From: Holophaga sp.
GTDB taxonomy: Bacteria; Acidobacteriota; Holophagae; Holophagales; Holophagaceae
Assembly (NCBI GenBank): GCA_031292735.1
Contig: JARLGP010000004.1
Location: forward strand, 1 to 29,937
Direction of reading: 5' to 3'
Length of the DNA stretch: 29,937 nucleotides
Part shown: positions 9,149 to 20,970 of the stretch, one piece after another
How the letters are laid out: each line of letters begins with the position of its first letter
How positions within the stretch are numbered: the stretch's first letter is position 1
Notes under the pieces: generated by a model
Seen by the model: the letters and a program-made list of their open reading frames with translations, nothing else
Told to the model about the DNA's origin: nothing
The model's database searches: none
Position numbers and translations under genes: made by a program

Positions 9149-10257
9149 TGCCTTCCCTGGAAACGGCCCTGCGCATGCTGGCCGATGCCTTTCCGCCCGC
9201 AGCCACCGGGGCGGTGCTGGCCGACCGGGACGACCCCGCCCTGGACCGCAGCTCCATGGACGGCGCCGCCATGCGCAGCGCGGACGGGACCGTCGGGCGG
9301 ACGGTGCTGGGCACCCTGTTCGCGGGCGATCCGCCCAGCCTGTTCCAGGTGCTCCCGGGCACCTGCGTGCGGATCATGACCGGAGCCTGCCTGCCGGACG
9401 GGGCCGATGCCGTGGTGCCCCTGGAAAACCTCAGGGAAGAGGACGGCCGGCTGGCGCCGCTGGCGCCGCCCGCGGCCGGGGACTGGGTGCGCCCCCGGGG
9501 CGATCAGGCCCTGGCCGGGGCGCTCCTGCTGCCGGCCGGAACGCCCCACAACGCGGCCCGCGCCGGCCTGCGGGCCCAGGTGGGCCTGCCGGCGCCGGCG
9601 CTGCGGCGGCTGCGGGTGGGCATCGCCCCCACCGGCGACGAGATCGTGCAGCGCCCCGCCCCGCACCAGATCCGCGACGCCAACGGCCCGATGCTGGCCG
9701 CCCTGGCCCACGCCCTGGGCGCCGACGCGCGGCTGCTGCCCCCGGTGCCCGACGACCCCGCGCGCCTGCGCAGCTTCCTGGCCGGCCTGGACGACCTGGA
9801 CATCCTGATCACCTCCGGCGGCGTGTCGGTGGGCCAGAAGGACCTCCTGCCCGGGACCCTGGCGGCCATGGGCGCCCGGGTGCTGTTCCACAAGATCCGG
9901 CTCAAGCCCGGCAAGCCCATGCTCGCCGCCCTCCTGGGCCGGCTGGTGGTGCTGGGCCTGCCCGGCAACCCGGTCTCCTCCTACCTCAACGCCCTGCTGT
10001 TCCTGCCGGTGGCCATGGCCGGGCTGCTGGGCACGGCGCCGCCGGACCCCTGGAAGACCGGGGTGCTGGAGACCGCCGTGGCCAACCCCAGCGACCGGCC
10101 CCTGCTGCACCCCTGCCGGCGCCAGGGGGACCGGCTGCAGCCCCTGGCCTCCCGCGGCTCCGCCGACCTGATCCGGCTGGCCCAGGCTGACGCCTGCGCC
10201 TGGATTCCCGAAGGCGGCCTGGAAGCGGGCCCCACGCGTTACCTGGACCTTATTTGA
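9133..10257 (+). CDS. moeA: Molybdopterin molybdenumtransferase MoeA
   Basis: A 374-aa enzyme that inserts molybdate into adenylated molybdopterin, the last general step of molybdenum cofactor synthesis. Motifs in order are LDRSSMDGAAMR (usual SAMDGYA), CVRIMTGACLPDGADAVVPLE, RVGIAPTGDEI, IRDANGPMLAALA, ILITSGGVSVGQKD, KIRLKPGKPMLAALLG and VVLGLPGNPVSSYLNALLF, followed by a C-terminal MoeA domain. ATG 9133 is favoured; ATG 9124 in the same frame adds three residues. It diverges from rel. Its presence a few kilobases from a molybdoenzyme operon fits a need for this cofactor, although the two are separated by a sensor kinase and a toxin-antitoxin pair and are not one operon. Confidence 0.93.
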   Translation: MSAPPLPSLETALRMLADAFPPAATGAVLADRDDPALDRSSMDGAAMRSADGTVGRTVLGTLFAGDPPSLFQVLPGTCVRIMTGACLPDGADAVVPLENLREEDGRLAPLAPPAAGDWVRPRGDQALAGALLLPAGTPHNAARAGLRAQVGLPAPALRRLRVGIAPTGDEIVQRPAPHQIRDANGPMLAALAHALGADARLLPPVPDDPARLRSFLAGLDDLDILITSGGVSVGQKDLLPGTLAAMGARVLFHKIRLKPGKPMLAALLGRLVVLGLPGNPVSSYLNALLFLPVAMAGLLGTAPPDPWKTGVLETAVANPSDRPLLHPCRRQGDRLQPLASRGSADLIRLAQADACAWIPEGGLEAGPTRYLDLI

Positions 10258-10418
10258 CAGGTTGGTAAAAAAGAGAGAGGCTTTGCGCCCACATAACGTA
10301 TATTGATGCATTCAATGGGCAGCGGTCCGGCCGCCGGCACGGGGCTGGTGGAGTCGGGAGCGCATCTTTTTCCCGAGCCATTCCGGACCAGGCCGCAGGA
10401 TGGACCAGGACCCCCGCC

Positions 10419-12920
<2,502 letters not shown>

Positions 12921-13000
12921 CGGATTCGGCGTGCAGGTCCGGGTGGGTGACCCACAGTTCCAAGGCGAGCTTTCATTTCATCCGGGGTCAATGCCCGGTT

Positions 13001-13021
13001 GGGCCATTCGGCCCTGTTTTT
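13001..13021 (+). terminator. Intrinsic terminator after the sensor kinase
   Basis: GGGCC (13001-13005) pairs with GGCCC (13010-13014) around an ATTC loop and is followed by TGTTTTT. The stem is short but G/C only, and the T-run is good. It lies 80 bases after the kinase stop codon and 26 bases beyond the end of convergent brnA. Confidence 0.7.
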
Positions 13022-13046
13022 CGTTGAAACCCGCGGCTCAACTGGA

Positions 13047-13283
13047 TCAGACGCGAGGGTTTGCCTTGACCTGCCAAGCGATTTTGACTTTTCGATGCTG
13101 GGCCACGCAGTCACGGAGATACAGGTTGATGAGGCTCTGGTAAGGAACACCAGCCTCCATCGCCATATCCTTGAAATAGAGCACAACCTCCTCAGAGAGC
13201 CTCATGGTGACTGGCTTTTTGAGCTTCGAGGCATATGGGTTCTTGCGCGACTTCATCGTCGAAAGATCGTATTCAGGTTTCAT
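13047..13283 (-). CDS. brnA: BrnA-type antitoxin, ribbon-helix-helix
   Basis: A 78-aa protein with a C-terminal ribbon-helix-helix fold (about residues 25-62: KKPVTMRLSEEVVLYFKDMA, then a second helix with YQSLINLYLRDC). BrnA proteins bind and neutralise BrnT and repress the brnTA promoter as DNA-binding dimers. The N-terminal KSRKNPYASKLKKPVTMRL stretch is typical. The start is ATG 13283-13281, overlapping the brnT stop (ATGA), with a strong GGAGGTG upstream. Base composition is clearly less GC-rich than in neighbouring genes, suggesting acquisition by transfer. The identification is good; activity is untested. Confidence 0.85.
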   Translation of the reverse strand: MKPEYDLSTMKSRKNPYASKLKKPVTMRLSEEVVLYFKDMAMEAGVPYQSLINLYLRDCVAQHRKVKIAWQVKANPRV

Positions 13284-13567
13284 AGCAATTCACCTCCATA
13301 GAAGGCGCTCTCCCGATTCGTAGCACGGCGCGCTGAAATGATGCGGATGGTATTCGCAGACTCTCGCTCGCAGTGGCAGACGAGAAGAAGCCTGGCTCTG
13401 GAACTCAAACCAAGCATGAGAAACCGGTCTTCAGCGGTCGAGTGCTCATCGTCAAAGAACTGAACAGCAAACTCGTCGTGGAAGACAGATTGAGCATCCT
13501 CGAAGGAGACCGAGTGTTTCTTCCTGTTCGCGCCTGCTTTGAGAGGGTCCCATTCGAAGCGGATCAT
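13280..13567 (-). CDS. brnT: BrnT-type ribonuclease toxin
   Basis: A 95-aa toxin (96 if the TTG at 13570 is used) of the BrnT family, RelE-like-fold ribonucleases that cut RNA and arrest translation unless bound by BrnA. Family marks are FEWDPLKAGANRKKHSVSFEDA, a DDEHSTAEDRFLMLGLS segment and IRIISARRATNRESAFY at the C-terminus. Toxin-first order with a four-base overlap is the standard brnTA arrangement. I prefer ATG 13567 because a perfect palindrome sits directly upstream. Low GC relative to the flanks suggests horizontal transfer. It lies between a broken kinase and the nitrate reductase promoter. Confidence 0.87.
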   Translation of the reverse strand: MIRFEWDPLKAGANRKKHSVSFEDAQSVFHDEFAVQFFDDEHSTAEDRFLMLGLSSRARLLLVCHCERESANTIRIISARRATNRESAFYGGELL

Positions 13568-13582
13568 CAATACAGCGTATTG
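13568..13582 (-). promoter_or_regulatory. Perfect inverted repeat at brnT start, likely BrnA operator
   Basis: CAATACAGCGTATTG is a perfect 6-3-6 inverted repeat touching the brnT ATG. Ribbon-helix-helix antitoxins such as BrnA repress their own operon by binding a short palindrome at this place. A TTGACC (RC of 13598-13603) upstream could be a -35. The repeat is seen directly; the role as operator is inference. Confidence 0.55.
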
Positions 13583-13589
13583 ACCTAAT

Positions 13590-13671
13590 GAGATGGGTCA
13601 AGGGCCTGCCCACCCAATCTCGACGAGCCTTCCATCCAGGCGTACCTCGATGGGTCGGCGCCCCGATCGAG
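13590..13671. repeat. Two consecutive hairpins sharing an ATGGGTC motif
   Basis: GAGATGGGT (13590-13598) pairs with ACCC-A-ATCTC (13612-13621, one bulge), and CTCGA (13646-13650) plus GGG pairs with CCC plus TCGAG (13667-13671). Each left arm carries GATGGGTC, and the second contains TGGGTCGGCGC, the same core as the tandem repeat at 116-169. They lie between brnT and the nitrate reductase promoter and could form a boundary or terminator. No protein is encoded. Confidence 0.45.
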
Positions 13672-13693
13672 CCTAATCGTAAATTTTCAAAGC

Positions 13694-13735
13694 TTGATTT
13701 CCGTCAAGGTTCGAGGTTCCAGACCGGCCCATAGT
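13694..13735 (+). promoter_or_regulatory. FNR-type promoter of the nitrate reductase operon
   Basis: TTGATTTCCGTCAA (13694-13707) matches the FNR/CRP-family consensus TTGAT-N4-ATCAA at 9 of 10 positions. Its centre is 13700.5. CATAGT (13730-13735, 4/6 to the -10 consensus) would give a start near 13742, placing the box at -41.5, the classical activation position. The first gene starts 65 bases later. This suggests activation by an oxygen- or NO-sensing FNR/DNR-like regulator encoded elsewhere. Confidence 0.6.
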
Positions 13736-13806
13736 GAGGCTGTTCCGGACGCCTGATTCTCCCCGAGAAGCTCGTCCCGAAGATCCTGTTCGCCGAGGCT
13801 TTTCCC

Positions 13807-14919
13807 ATGAGAATCATCGAGCACCTGGAACTGGAACCGCGGCCTCTCCTGCGGGCAGCCCTGGCCACCCTGGGCCTGGGCGGCCTCATCGCCCTGGGCA
13901 GCGGCGGCGGCCGCTGGCTGGACCCGGCCCTGCTGGGCTACCTCATCGCCTCGGTGTTCGCCTGCTTTGGCGTGGCCTACCGGTACTTCACCTGGCTGGA
14001 GCGCCCGGCCACCGCCATGTACTGGCGCTGGACCCTGGCCACCTTCCTGAGCGCCAAGGGCCTGGCCCAGGTGCCGCGCATCGGCCTGACCCTGCTGGAC
14101 CAGCTGCTCCTCCAGCGCTTCATCAGGCGCCGCTCCATCCAGCGCTGGGGCGCCCATGCCTGCCTGGCCTGGGGCTGCCTGCTGGCCTTCGCCGTGACCT
14201 TCCCGCTGGTGTTCGGCTGGGCCCGGTTCACCAGCGATGGATCCAACCCGGACCGCTACCAGGCCTGGGTCTTCGGGTTTCCGGCCGGCAGTTTCCCGCT
14301 GCACTCGCCCCAGGCCTGGGTCACCTTCCACATCCTGGACCTGGCCGCGGTCATGGTGCTGGCGGGATGCGCCCTGGCCTTCCTGCGCCGCTCCCGGGAC
14401 GACGGGGACACCGCCACCCAGCGCTTCGACCTGGACATCCTGCCCTTGCTGATGCTCATCGCCATCTCCGTCACGGGGCTCCTGCTCACCGCTTCGGAAA
14501 CCTGGCTGCAAGGGCGCAATTTCGGCACCCTCGCCTACATCCACGAGATGACCGTCATCGTCATGCTGCTGTCACTGCCCTTCGGCAAACTGTTCCACAT
14601 CGTCCAGCGCCCGGCCCAGGCCGGGGTGGCCCGCTACAAGGCCGAAGGCAACGCCGTGCCGCTGCTGCCGTGCAAGGCCTGCGCCACGCCCTTCATCCGG
14701 TTCAACCAGCGGGCGGACCTGGAGACGCTCTGGGCGCAGCTGGGCCTGGACGGCGCCCGCCACGGCAACGGCGTCCACCACCTGGACCTTTGCCCCCGGT
14801 GCAAGCGCCGGCTGCTGATGAAGGCCCAGAGCCAGAGACTCGGCGGGGCCTTCGATCCCTTCGCCGACCTCCCGCTTCCGGTGGAAGCCCTTTCCGACCC
14901 CATCAGTTTCGGGAGCTGA
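13807..14919 (+). CDS. Cytochrome-b-like membrane subunit with C-terminal Cys4 motif
   Basis: A 370-aa membrane protein, first in the nitrate reductase operon. About six helices are visible (near 14-34, 38-64, 118-143, 172-195, 206-232 and 238-264). Histidines at 117, 175, 246 and 264 lie in or at the ends of helices and could ligate two b-type hemes, as in NarI-like quinol-oxidising subunits. That is inference. After the last helix comes an apparently cytoplasmic tail with CKAC at 289-292 and CPRC at 329-332, a four-cysteine rubredoxin- or zinc-ribbon-like site. The start is ATG 13807 with GAGG eight bases upstream; the next gene follows after three bases. It may pass electrons between the quinone pool and the soluble subunits. 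Confidence 0.75.
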   Translation: MRIIEHLELEPRPLLRAALATLGLGGLIALGSGGGRWLDPALLGYLIASVFACFGVAYRYFTWLERPATAMYWRWTLATFLSAKGLAQVPRIGLTLLDQLLLQRFIRRRSIQRWGAHACLAWGCLLAFAVTFPLVFGWARFTSDGSNPDRYQAWVFGFPAGSFPLHSPQAWVTFHILDLAAVMVLAGCALAFLRRSRDDGDTATQRFDLDILPLLMLIAISVTGLLLTASETWLQGRNFGTLAYIHEMTVIVMLLSLPFGKLFHIVQRPAQAGVARYKAEGNAVPLLPCKACATPFIRFNQRADLETLWAQLGLDGARHGNGVHHLDLCPRCKRRLLMKAQSQRLGGAFDPFADLPLPVEALSDPISFGS

Positions 14920-14922
14920 CCC

Positions 14923-17183
<2,261 letters not shown>

Positions 17184-17184
<1 letters not shown>

Positions 17185-17795
17185 TGGCCATTCACGAGAG
17201 CGTTTCGAACATCACCGAGACAGGCGCCATGGCCTTCTTCATCGATCCCCAGCGCTGCATCGGTTGCCGGAGCTGCGTGGCGGCCTGCGCCGAGTGCGGG
17301 ACCCACCGGGGCCATTCCATGATCCATCTGGACGAGCTGGACCGGCTGGCCTCCACCCAGACCGGCCCGACGGTATGCATGCACTGCGAGGACCCCATCT
17401 GCGCCATGTCCTGCCCGGCGGACGCCATCAAGCGCAGCGAGGACGGCGTCGTGCATGCCAGCCAGAAGCCCAGGTGCATCGCCTGCCAGAACTGCGAATT
17501 GTCCTGCCCGTTCGGCGTGCCCATCGTGTTCTCCGGGCTGGAGCAGATGCTCAAGTGCGATCTCTGCTACGACCGCACCTCCATGGGCCAGCGGCCCATG
17601 TGCGCCACGGTCTGCCCCAGCCAGGCGCTGCTGTTCGCGCCCCGGCACGAGGTGGCCGCCATGCGCGCCAACAAGCCCCTGCGCAGCTTCCTCATCGGTT
17701 CGCTGGTGGTCAGGACCCGCAACGCCATCATGGTGCCGGATCCCGAAACGCCCCTGCACCTGAACGCGGACCTGCTTTGCGACGGAGGCCTGTGA
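17184..17795 (+). CDS. Four-cluster ferredoxin-like electron-transfer subunit
   Basis: A 203-aa iron-sulfur protein of the DmsB/NrfC/NarH-like family. Four cysteine groups are seen: CIGCRSCVAAC near residue 20, CMHCEDPICAMSCP, CIACQNCELSCP and CDLCYDRTSMGQRPMCATVCP, enough for four [4Fe-4S] clusters. It has no Tat signal or membrane helix, so it would sit on the cytoplasmic side with the catalytic subunit and wire it to the membrane parts. The start ATG at 17184 shares one base with the preceding stop, and its own stop shares a base with the Rieske gene's ATG. This tight coupling implies fixed stoichiometry in one complex. Confidence 0.88.
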
Positions 17796-18379
17796 TGGCC
17801 TGGAAAAGCCTGTTCCCCGTGGACCTGGCCGAGGAGAGCCGGCTCTCCCGCCGGGAGTTCGCCCGGTTCATGGCCCTGGTGTCCGTCGGGTTCACCGGCG
17901 GCATCGCCTATCTGTACCTGCGCAAGAAGCCCCTGGACGGAGCACCGTCAACCCCCGGGGGGGCTGCGGCCCAATCCCCGGACCCATCCGCGGAGATCAA
18001 GGTGTGCCGGGTGGAGGAGCTCACCCCCGGCAACAGTTTCCTGTTCACCTACCGGGATGCCAAGGACCGCTGCATCCTTGTCCACACCCCCAAGGGCGAG
18101 TGGCGGGCCTACCGCCAGACCTGCACCCACCTGGGTTGCGCCGTGCGCTGGGATGGCCGCCGTCTGGAATGCCCCTGCCACAACGGCGCCTTCGAAGTGG
18201 ATCTGGGTTTCCCGGTGATGGGACCTCCCACCCGGCCCCTCTCCCGTCTGAACGTGGAGTTGCGGCCTGATGGCTGGGTCTGGATCCATGGGGATCTCCC
18301 CAGAAGCCCGTTTGTCTCGAGTGTGCCCGAAGGGGATACCGAGAGGCCCGCCCTGCCGGGACAAGGAGGCGACGCATGA
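17795..18379 (+). CDS. Tat-type membrane-anchored Rieske [2Fe-2S] protein
   Basis: A 194-aa Rieske protein. The N-terminus has a twin-arginine motif (SRREF at 18-22) followed by one hydrophobic helix (about 25-43), as in bc1-type Rieske proteins whose signal stays as an anchor. A Pro/Ala linker leads to the Rieske fold. Box 1 is CTHLGC (110-115) and box 2 is CPCHNGAF (126-133); the predicted ligands C110, H112, C126 and H129 and the disulfide pair C115/C128 are all present, so the cluster should be of high potential. The head would face the periplasm, opposite the catalytic subunit, unless Tat export is not used. It overlaps the ferredoxin gene by one base and the next gene by four. Confidence 0.88.
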   Translation: MAWKSLFPVDLAEESRLSRREFARFMALVSVGFTGGIAYLYLRKKPLDGAPSTPGGAAAQSPDPSAEIKVCRVEELTPGNSFLFTYRDAKDRCILVHTPKGEWRAYRQTCTHLGCAVRWDGRRLECPCHNGAFEVDLGFPVMGPPTRPLSRLNVELRPDGWVWIHGDLPRSPFVSSVPEGDTERPALPGQGGDA

Positions 18380-18591
18380 TCCCCCCCGCCAAAAGCCATC
18401 TCACCGGCGCGGCCATGGCCGTCGTGCTGCTGGTGGTGCTGATCCAAGCCTACCTGTTCGAGACGGTGCTGGAAGCCGTGCTGGACGGCCAGCGGGCAGC
18501 GCTCCCCGGCGCCCTCGCCGTCTCCGCGGTGCTCAGCGCCGTGGCCCTGTTCCTGGCCTTCAAGGCGCCCACCCTGGACCGGCACAAGTAG
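18376..18591 (+). CDS. Small two-helix membrane protein of the nitrate reductase operon
   Basis: A 71-aa protein with two hydrophobic helices (about residues 10-31 and 43-62) and short charged ends. I recognise no family. ATG 18376 overlaps the Rieske stop (ATGA) and is preceded by AAGGAGG, so translation is well supported. Size and topology recall small accessory subunits of respiratory complexes. Its place between the Rieske protein and the nitrate porter suggests an assembly or structural subunit, which is inference. Confidence 0.75.
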   Translation: MIPPAKSHLTGAAMAVVLLVVLIQAYLFETVLEAVLDGQRAALPGALAVSAVLSAVALFLAFKAPTLDRHK

Positions 18592-18654
18592 ACGCATTTC
18601 CATCCTCTTCCCATTAATGAACCGCAGAAAGCCGACCCCGGCAAAGGAGCTCGC

Positions 18655-20181
18655 ATGGCCAGAATCACCCACTGGAATCCGGAGGATCCCAAAGCGTGGG
18701 AGGGCGGGGATTCCGGGATCGCATGGCGAAACCTCGCGTTCTCCGTGCCGGCGCTGCTCATGGCCTTCGCGGTCTGGATGTTCTGGAGCATCCTGGCGGT
18801 CCGGATGAAGGAAGCGGGCTTCCCGTTCAGCTCCGCCCAGCTGTTCACCCTCATCAGCATCGCCGGTCTGTCCGGCGCGACCTTGCGCATCCCCAGCTCC
18901 TTCCTCGTGTCCCTGGCCGGCGGCCGGAACACCGTGGCGGTGACCACCGCCCTGCTGATCGTGCCGGCCCTGGGCGCGGGCATCGCCCTCCAGGACATTC
19001 ATACCAGCTTCACCACCTTCGTGGTCATGGCCACCCTGTCCGGCATCGGCGGGGGCAACTTCGCCTCCAGCATGGCCAACATCCCCGGGTTCTTCCCCAA
19101 GCGGCTGGCGGGCACGGCCCTGGGCCTCAACGGCGGCCTGGGCAACCTGGGGGTGAGCGTCATGCAGGTGGTGATCCCCGCGGTGTTCGGCCTGTCCCTG
19201 TTCGGGACCCTGGCCGGCGCGCCCCACATCACCGCCGCGGGCAAGGCGCTCTACATCCAGAATGGCGCGCTGGTCTGGGTGCCGGTGCTGGCGCTGCTCG
19301 CGGTGATGGCATGGCTGTTCATGGATAACCTGCCCGGCCAGGACAGCGAGCCGTTCGGCCTGGCCCTGCTCAAGATCCTGGGGCTGCACCTGCTGGGCCT
19401 GGCGGTCGCGGCCCTGGGCGTGCTGCTGCTGCTCGGCTTCCAGCTGGGCCTGCTGGCCCAGCTGGGCGTGCTGGTGCTCACCATCGTGGTCTCCCTGGGC
19501 CTGCTGCGCCTGCTCCCGGGCCGGATCCGCACCCGGCTCACCCAGGATTTCCGGATGTTCGGCAACCGGAACACCTGGACCCTGACCATGCTGTACCTGG
19601 GCACCTTCGGCAGCTTCATCGGGTTCAGCGGCGCCCTGCCCCTGCTCATCAACGTGGTGTTCGGACGGCTTCCGGGCGGAATCGCGAACCTGCACGCGCC
19701 CCGGGCCATGGCCTATGCATGGCTGGGTCCCCTGGTGGGTAGCCTGTTCCGGCCGGTGGGCGGCTGGATGGCGGACCGCTGGGGCGGAGGGCGCATCACC
19801 CAGCTCTCCTTCGTCATCATGGGCGCGGGCGCGCTGGGGGTGGCCCACTTCGTGAAGCTGGCCCAGGGCGCCCCGGCTCCCGAGCTGTTCTTCCCGGCCT
19901 TCCTGGGCCTGTTCCTGCTGCTGTTCGTGGCCACCGGCCTGGGCAACGGCGCGGTGTTCCAGCTGGTCCCCCACGTCACCGCCCCGGGCATGGCCCCGCC
20001 CACCGTGGGCTGGATCTCTGCCGTGGCCGCCTACGGCAGCTTCATCGTCCCCGCCATCTTCCGGATCCAGGTGGACGCCGGCGCCCCGCAACGGGCCCTG
20101 TACCAGTTCACCGCGTTCTATGGGGTCTGCCTGGTGCTCAACGGCTGGCAGTTCGCCCGGAGAACACGACAAAAGAACTAG
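18655..20181 (+). CDS. narK: NarK-type nitrate/nitrite porter
   Basis: A 508-aa major facilitator of the NNP family that imports nitrate and/or exchanges it for nitrite across the inner membrane. The family signature GIGGGNFASSMANI with FFPKRLAGTALGLNGGLGNLG starts near residue 130; a second glycine-rich signature GLGNGAVFQLVPHV lies near residue 428. It is longer than the usual 12-helix form (about 460 aa) because two additional hydrophobic segments lie near residues 243-285. The start is ATG 18655 with AAAGGAG upstream, 63 bases after the previous gene. A cytoplasmic nitrate reductase needs such a porter, so the pairing makes functional sense. Confidence 0.93.
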   Translation: MARITHWNPEDPKAWEGGDSGIAWRNLAFSVPALLMAFAVWMFWSILAVRMKEAGFPFSSAQLFTLISIAGLSGATLRIPSSFLVSLAGGRNTVAVTTALLIVPALGAGIALQDIHTSFTTFVVMATLSGIGGGNFASSMANIPGFFPKRLAGTALGLNGGLGNLGVSVMQVVIPAVFGLSLFGTLAGAPHITAAGKALYIQNGALVWVPVLALLAVMAWLFMDNLPGQDSEPFGLALLKILGLHLLGLAVAALGVLLLLGFQLGLLAQLGVLVLTIVVSLGLLRLLPGRIRTRLTQDFRMFGNRNTWTLTMLYLGTFGSFIGFSGALPLLINVVFGRLPGGIANLHAPRAMAYAWLGPLVGSLFRPVGGWMADRWGGGRITQLSFVIMGAGALGVAHFVKLAQGAPAPELFFPAFLGLFLLLFVATGLGNGAVFQLVPHVTAPGMAPPTVGWISAVAAYGSFIVPAIFRIQVDAGAPQRALYQFTAFYGVCLVLNGWQFARRTRQKN

Positions 20182-20217
20182 AAGCCCTTTGGGCATCAAG
20201 GTGTCCAGGGCCGCGAT

Positions 20218-20232
20218 CTGGAAGGCTTCCAG
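20218..20232. repeat. 15-base palindrome between narK and fmdE remnant
   Basis: CTGGAAGGCTTCCAG has perfect seven-base arms around one G and lies in the 96-base gap between the convergent narK and fmdE-like remnant. A smaller AGCCC-TTT-GGGC hairpin occurs at 20183-20194, just after narK. Neither has a U-tract; one may act as the end of transcription for narK. Confidence 0.35.
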
Positions 20233-20277
20233 CCAGTGTTTCCACGGAAGAGGCCCTCTCTGCCGGCCTTCCTTCGA

Positions 20278-20677
20278 TCAGCCGAGGCTCCCGCCGGAGC
20301 CCCGTGTGGTTGCGCCCAGCGCCGTATAGTAGCGTCCATGGGCGCAGGCGAGGCAGATCTCGACCCCATCCCGGCAGACCGTGCGTTCGTTCATGATCTC
20401 TTCTCCGCAAGAAGCGCAGCAGACTCTGCCCCCCGGACGGGAGAGGATCGCTTCGATGGAGGTAGTGAGACGAACGGGGGTGAACGTGAACATTTCCTCC
20501 ACCGGCATGAGGCGATAGGCCTCCATCTGCGCGAAGTAGCGCCGGCTCTCGGCCAGCGCATGGATGCCGGCCCGGGCCCGGATATCCAGCAGGGGCGCCA
20601 AGGATCTGGCGCGGGCAAAGGTGGGCGTGGTCCCTGGCGGACATTTCGAGGATTTCGGAGAGGCTTTTGGGGGACAT
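20278..20677 (-). pseudogene. FmdE-like gene with internal deletion and frameshift
   Basis: The remnant starts at ATG 20677 with MSPKSLSEILEMSARDHAHL then CPRQILG, the N-terminal signature of FmdE-like proteins (usual HGHLCPG). Immediately after, homology continues only in another frame: AESRRYFAQMEAYRLMPVEE, then VCCASCGEEIMNERTVC and ICLAC, the C-terminal zinc-finger part. The usual middle domain of roughly 80-100 residues, normally between these ends, is missing, and the 400-base length is not a multiple of three. This fits one internal deletion that also shifted the frame. A 107-aa frame from TTG 20601 could still make the zinc-finger piece alone. FmdE-like proteins occur near molybdoenzymes in many non-methanogens. 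It is third in a minus-strand operon. Confidence 0.7.
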
Positions 20678-20697
20678 GAAACCAGCTTAGCGATGGC

Positions 20698-20970
20698 TCA
20701 GAGGGGCTTGCGGATGCTGGTGCGGAACTGGGAGCCCTCCAGCCCGCACCAGACATCCATGCCGGCCGCTTGAAAAACCTCCAGCAGGGGCTCGGGCCGA
20801 AAGCCGGTGCGCAGTTCCACGATGTCCCCGGGAGCGCAGGCGGCCACCGCCAGCCTGACCCGGGCGAGGGGATGTTCCCCGGCCGCCAGGAGGAGCGCCA
20901 CGTCCAGTTCCAGAACCACTTTTCCGGGATCGTACCAGGCCGGCCGGCCGGTTTCCTTGGTATCGCTCAT
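20698..20970 (-). CDS. DUF2249 (TusA-like fold) protein
   Basis: A 90-aa protein matching the DUF2249 type, with VLELDVALLLAAGEHPLARV, PGDIVELRTGFRPEPLLEVF and AGMDVWC. The fold is expected to be TusA-like, but the catalytic CPxP of TusA is absent; a lone Cys sits in the C-terminal strand. DUF2249 proteins are often encoded with hemerythrins and nitrogen-oxide enzymes. Function is not established. ATG 20970 overlaps the stop of the upstream hemerythrin gene (ATGA), so the two are coupled. Confidence 0.75.
   Translation of the reverse strand: MSDTKETGRPAWYDPGKVVLELDVALLLAAGEHPLARVRLAVAACAPGDIVELRTGFRPEPLLEVFQAAGMDVWCGLEGSQFRTSIRKPL

Noticed and set aside
10303..10315. TTGATGCATTCAA as a third FNR-type box upstream of the sensor kinase
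   Set aside because: The half-sites are one base too close (TTGA-N5-TCAA instead of TTGA-N6-TCAA), so it does not fit the family spacing.
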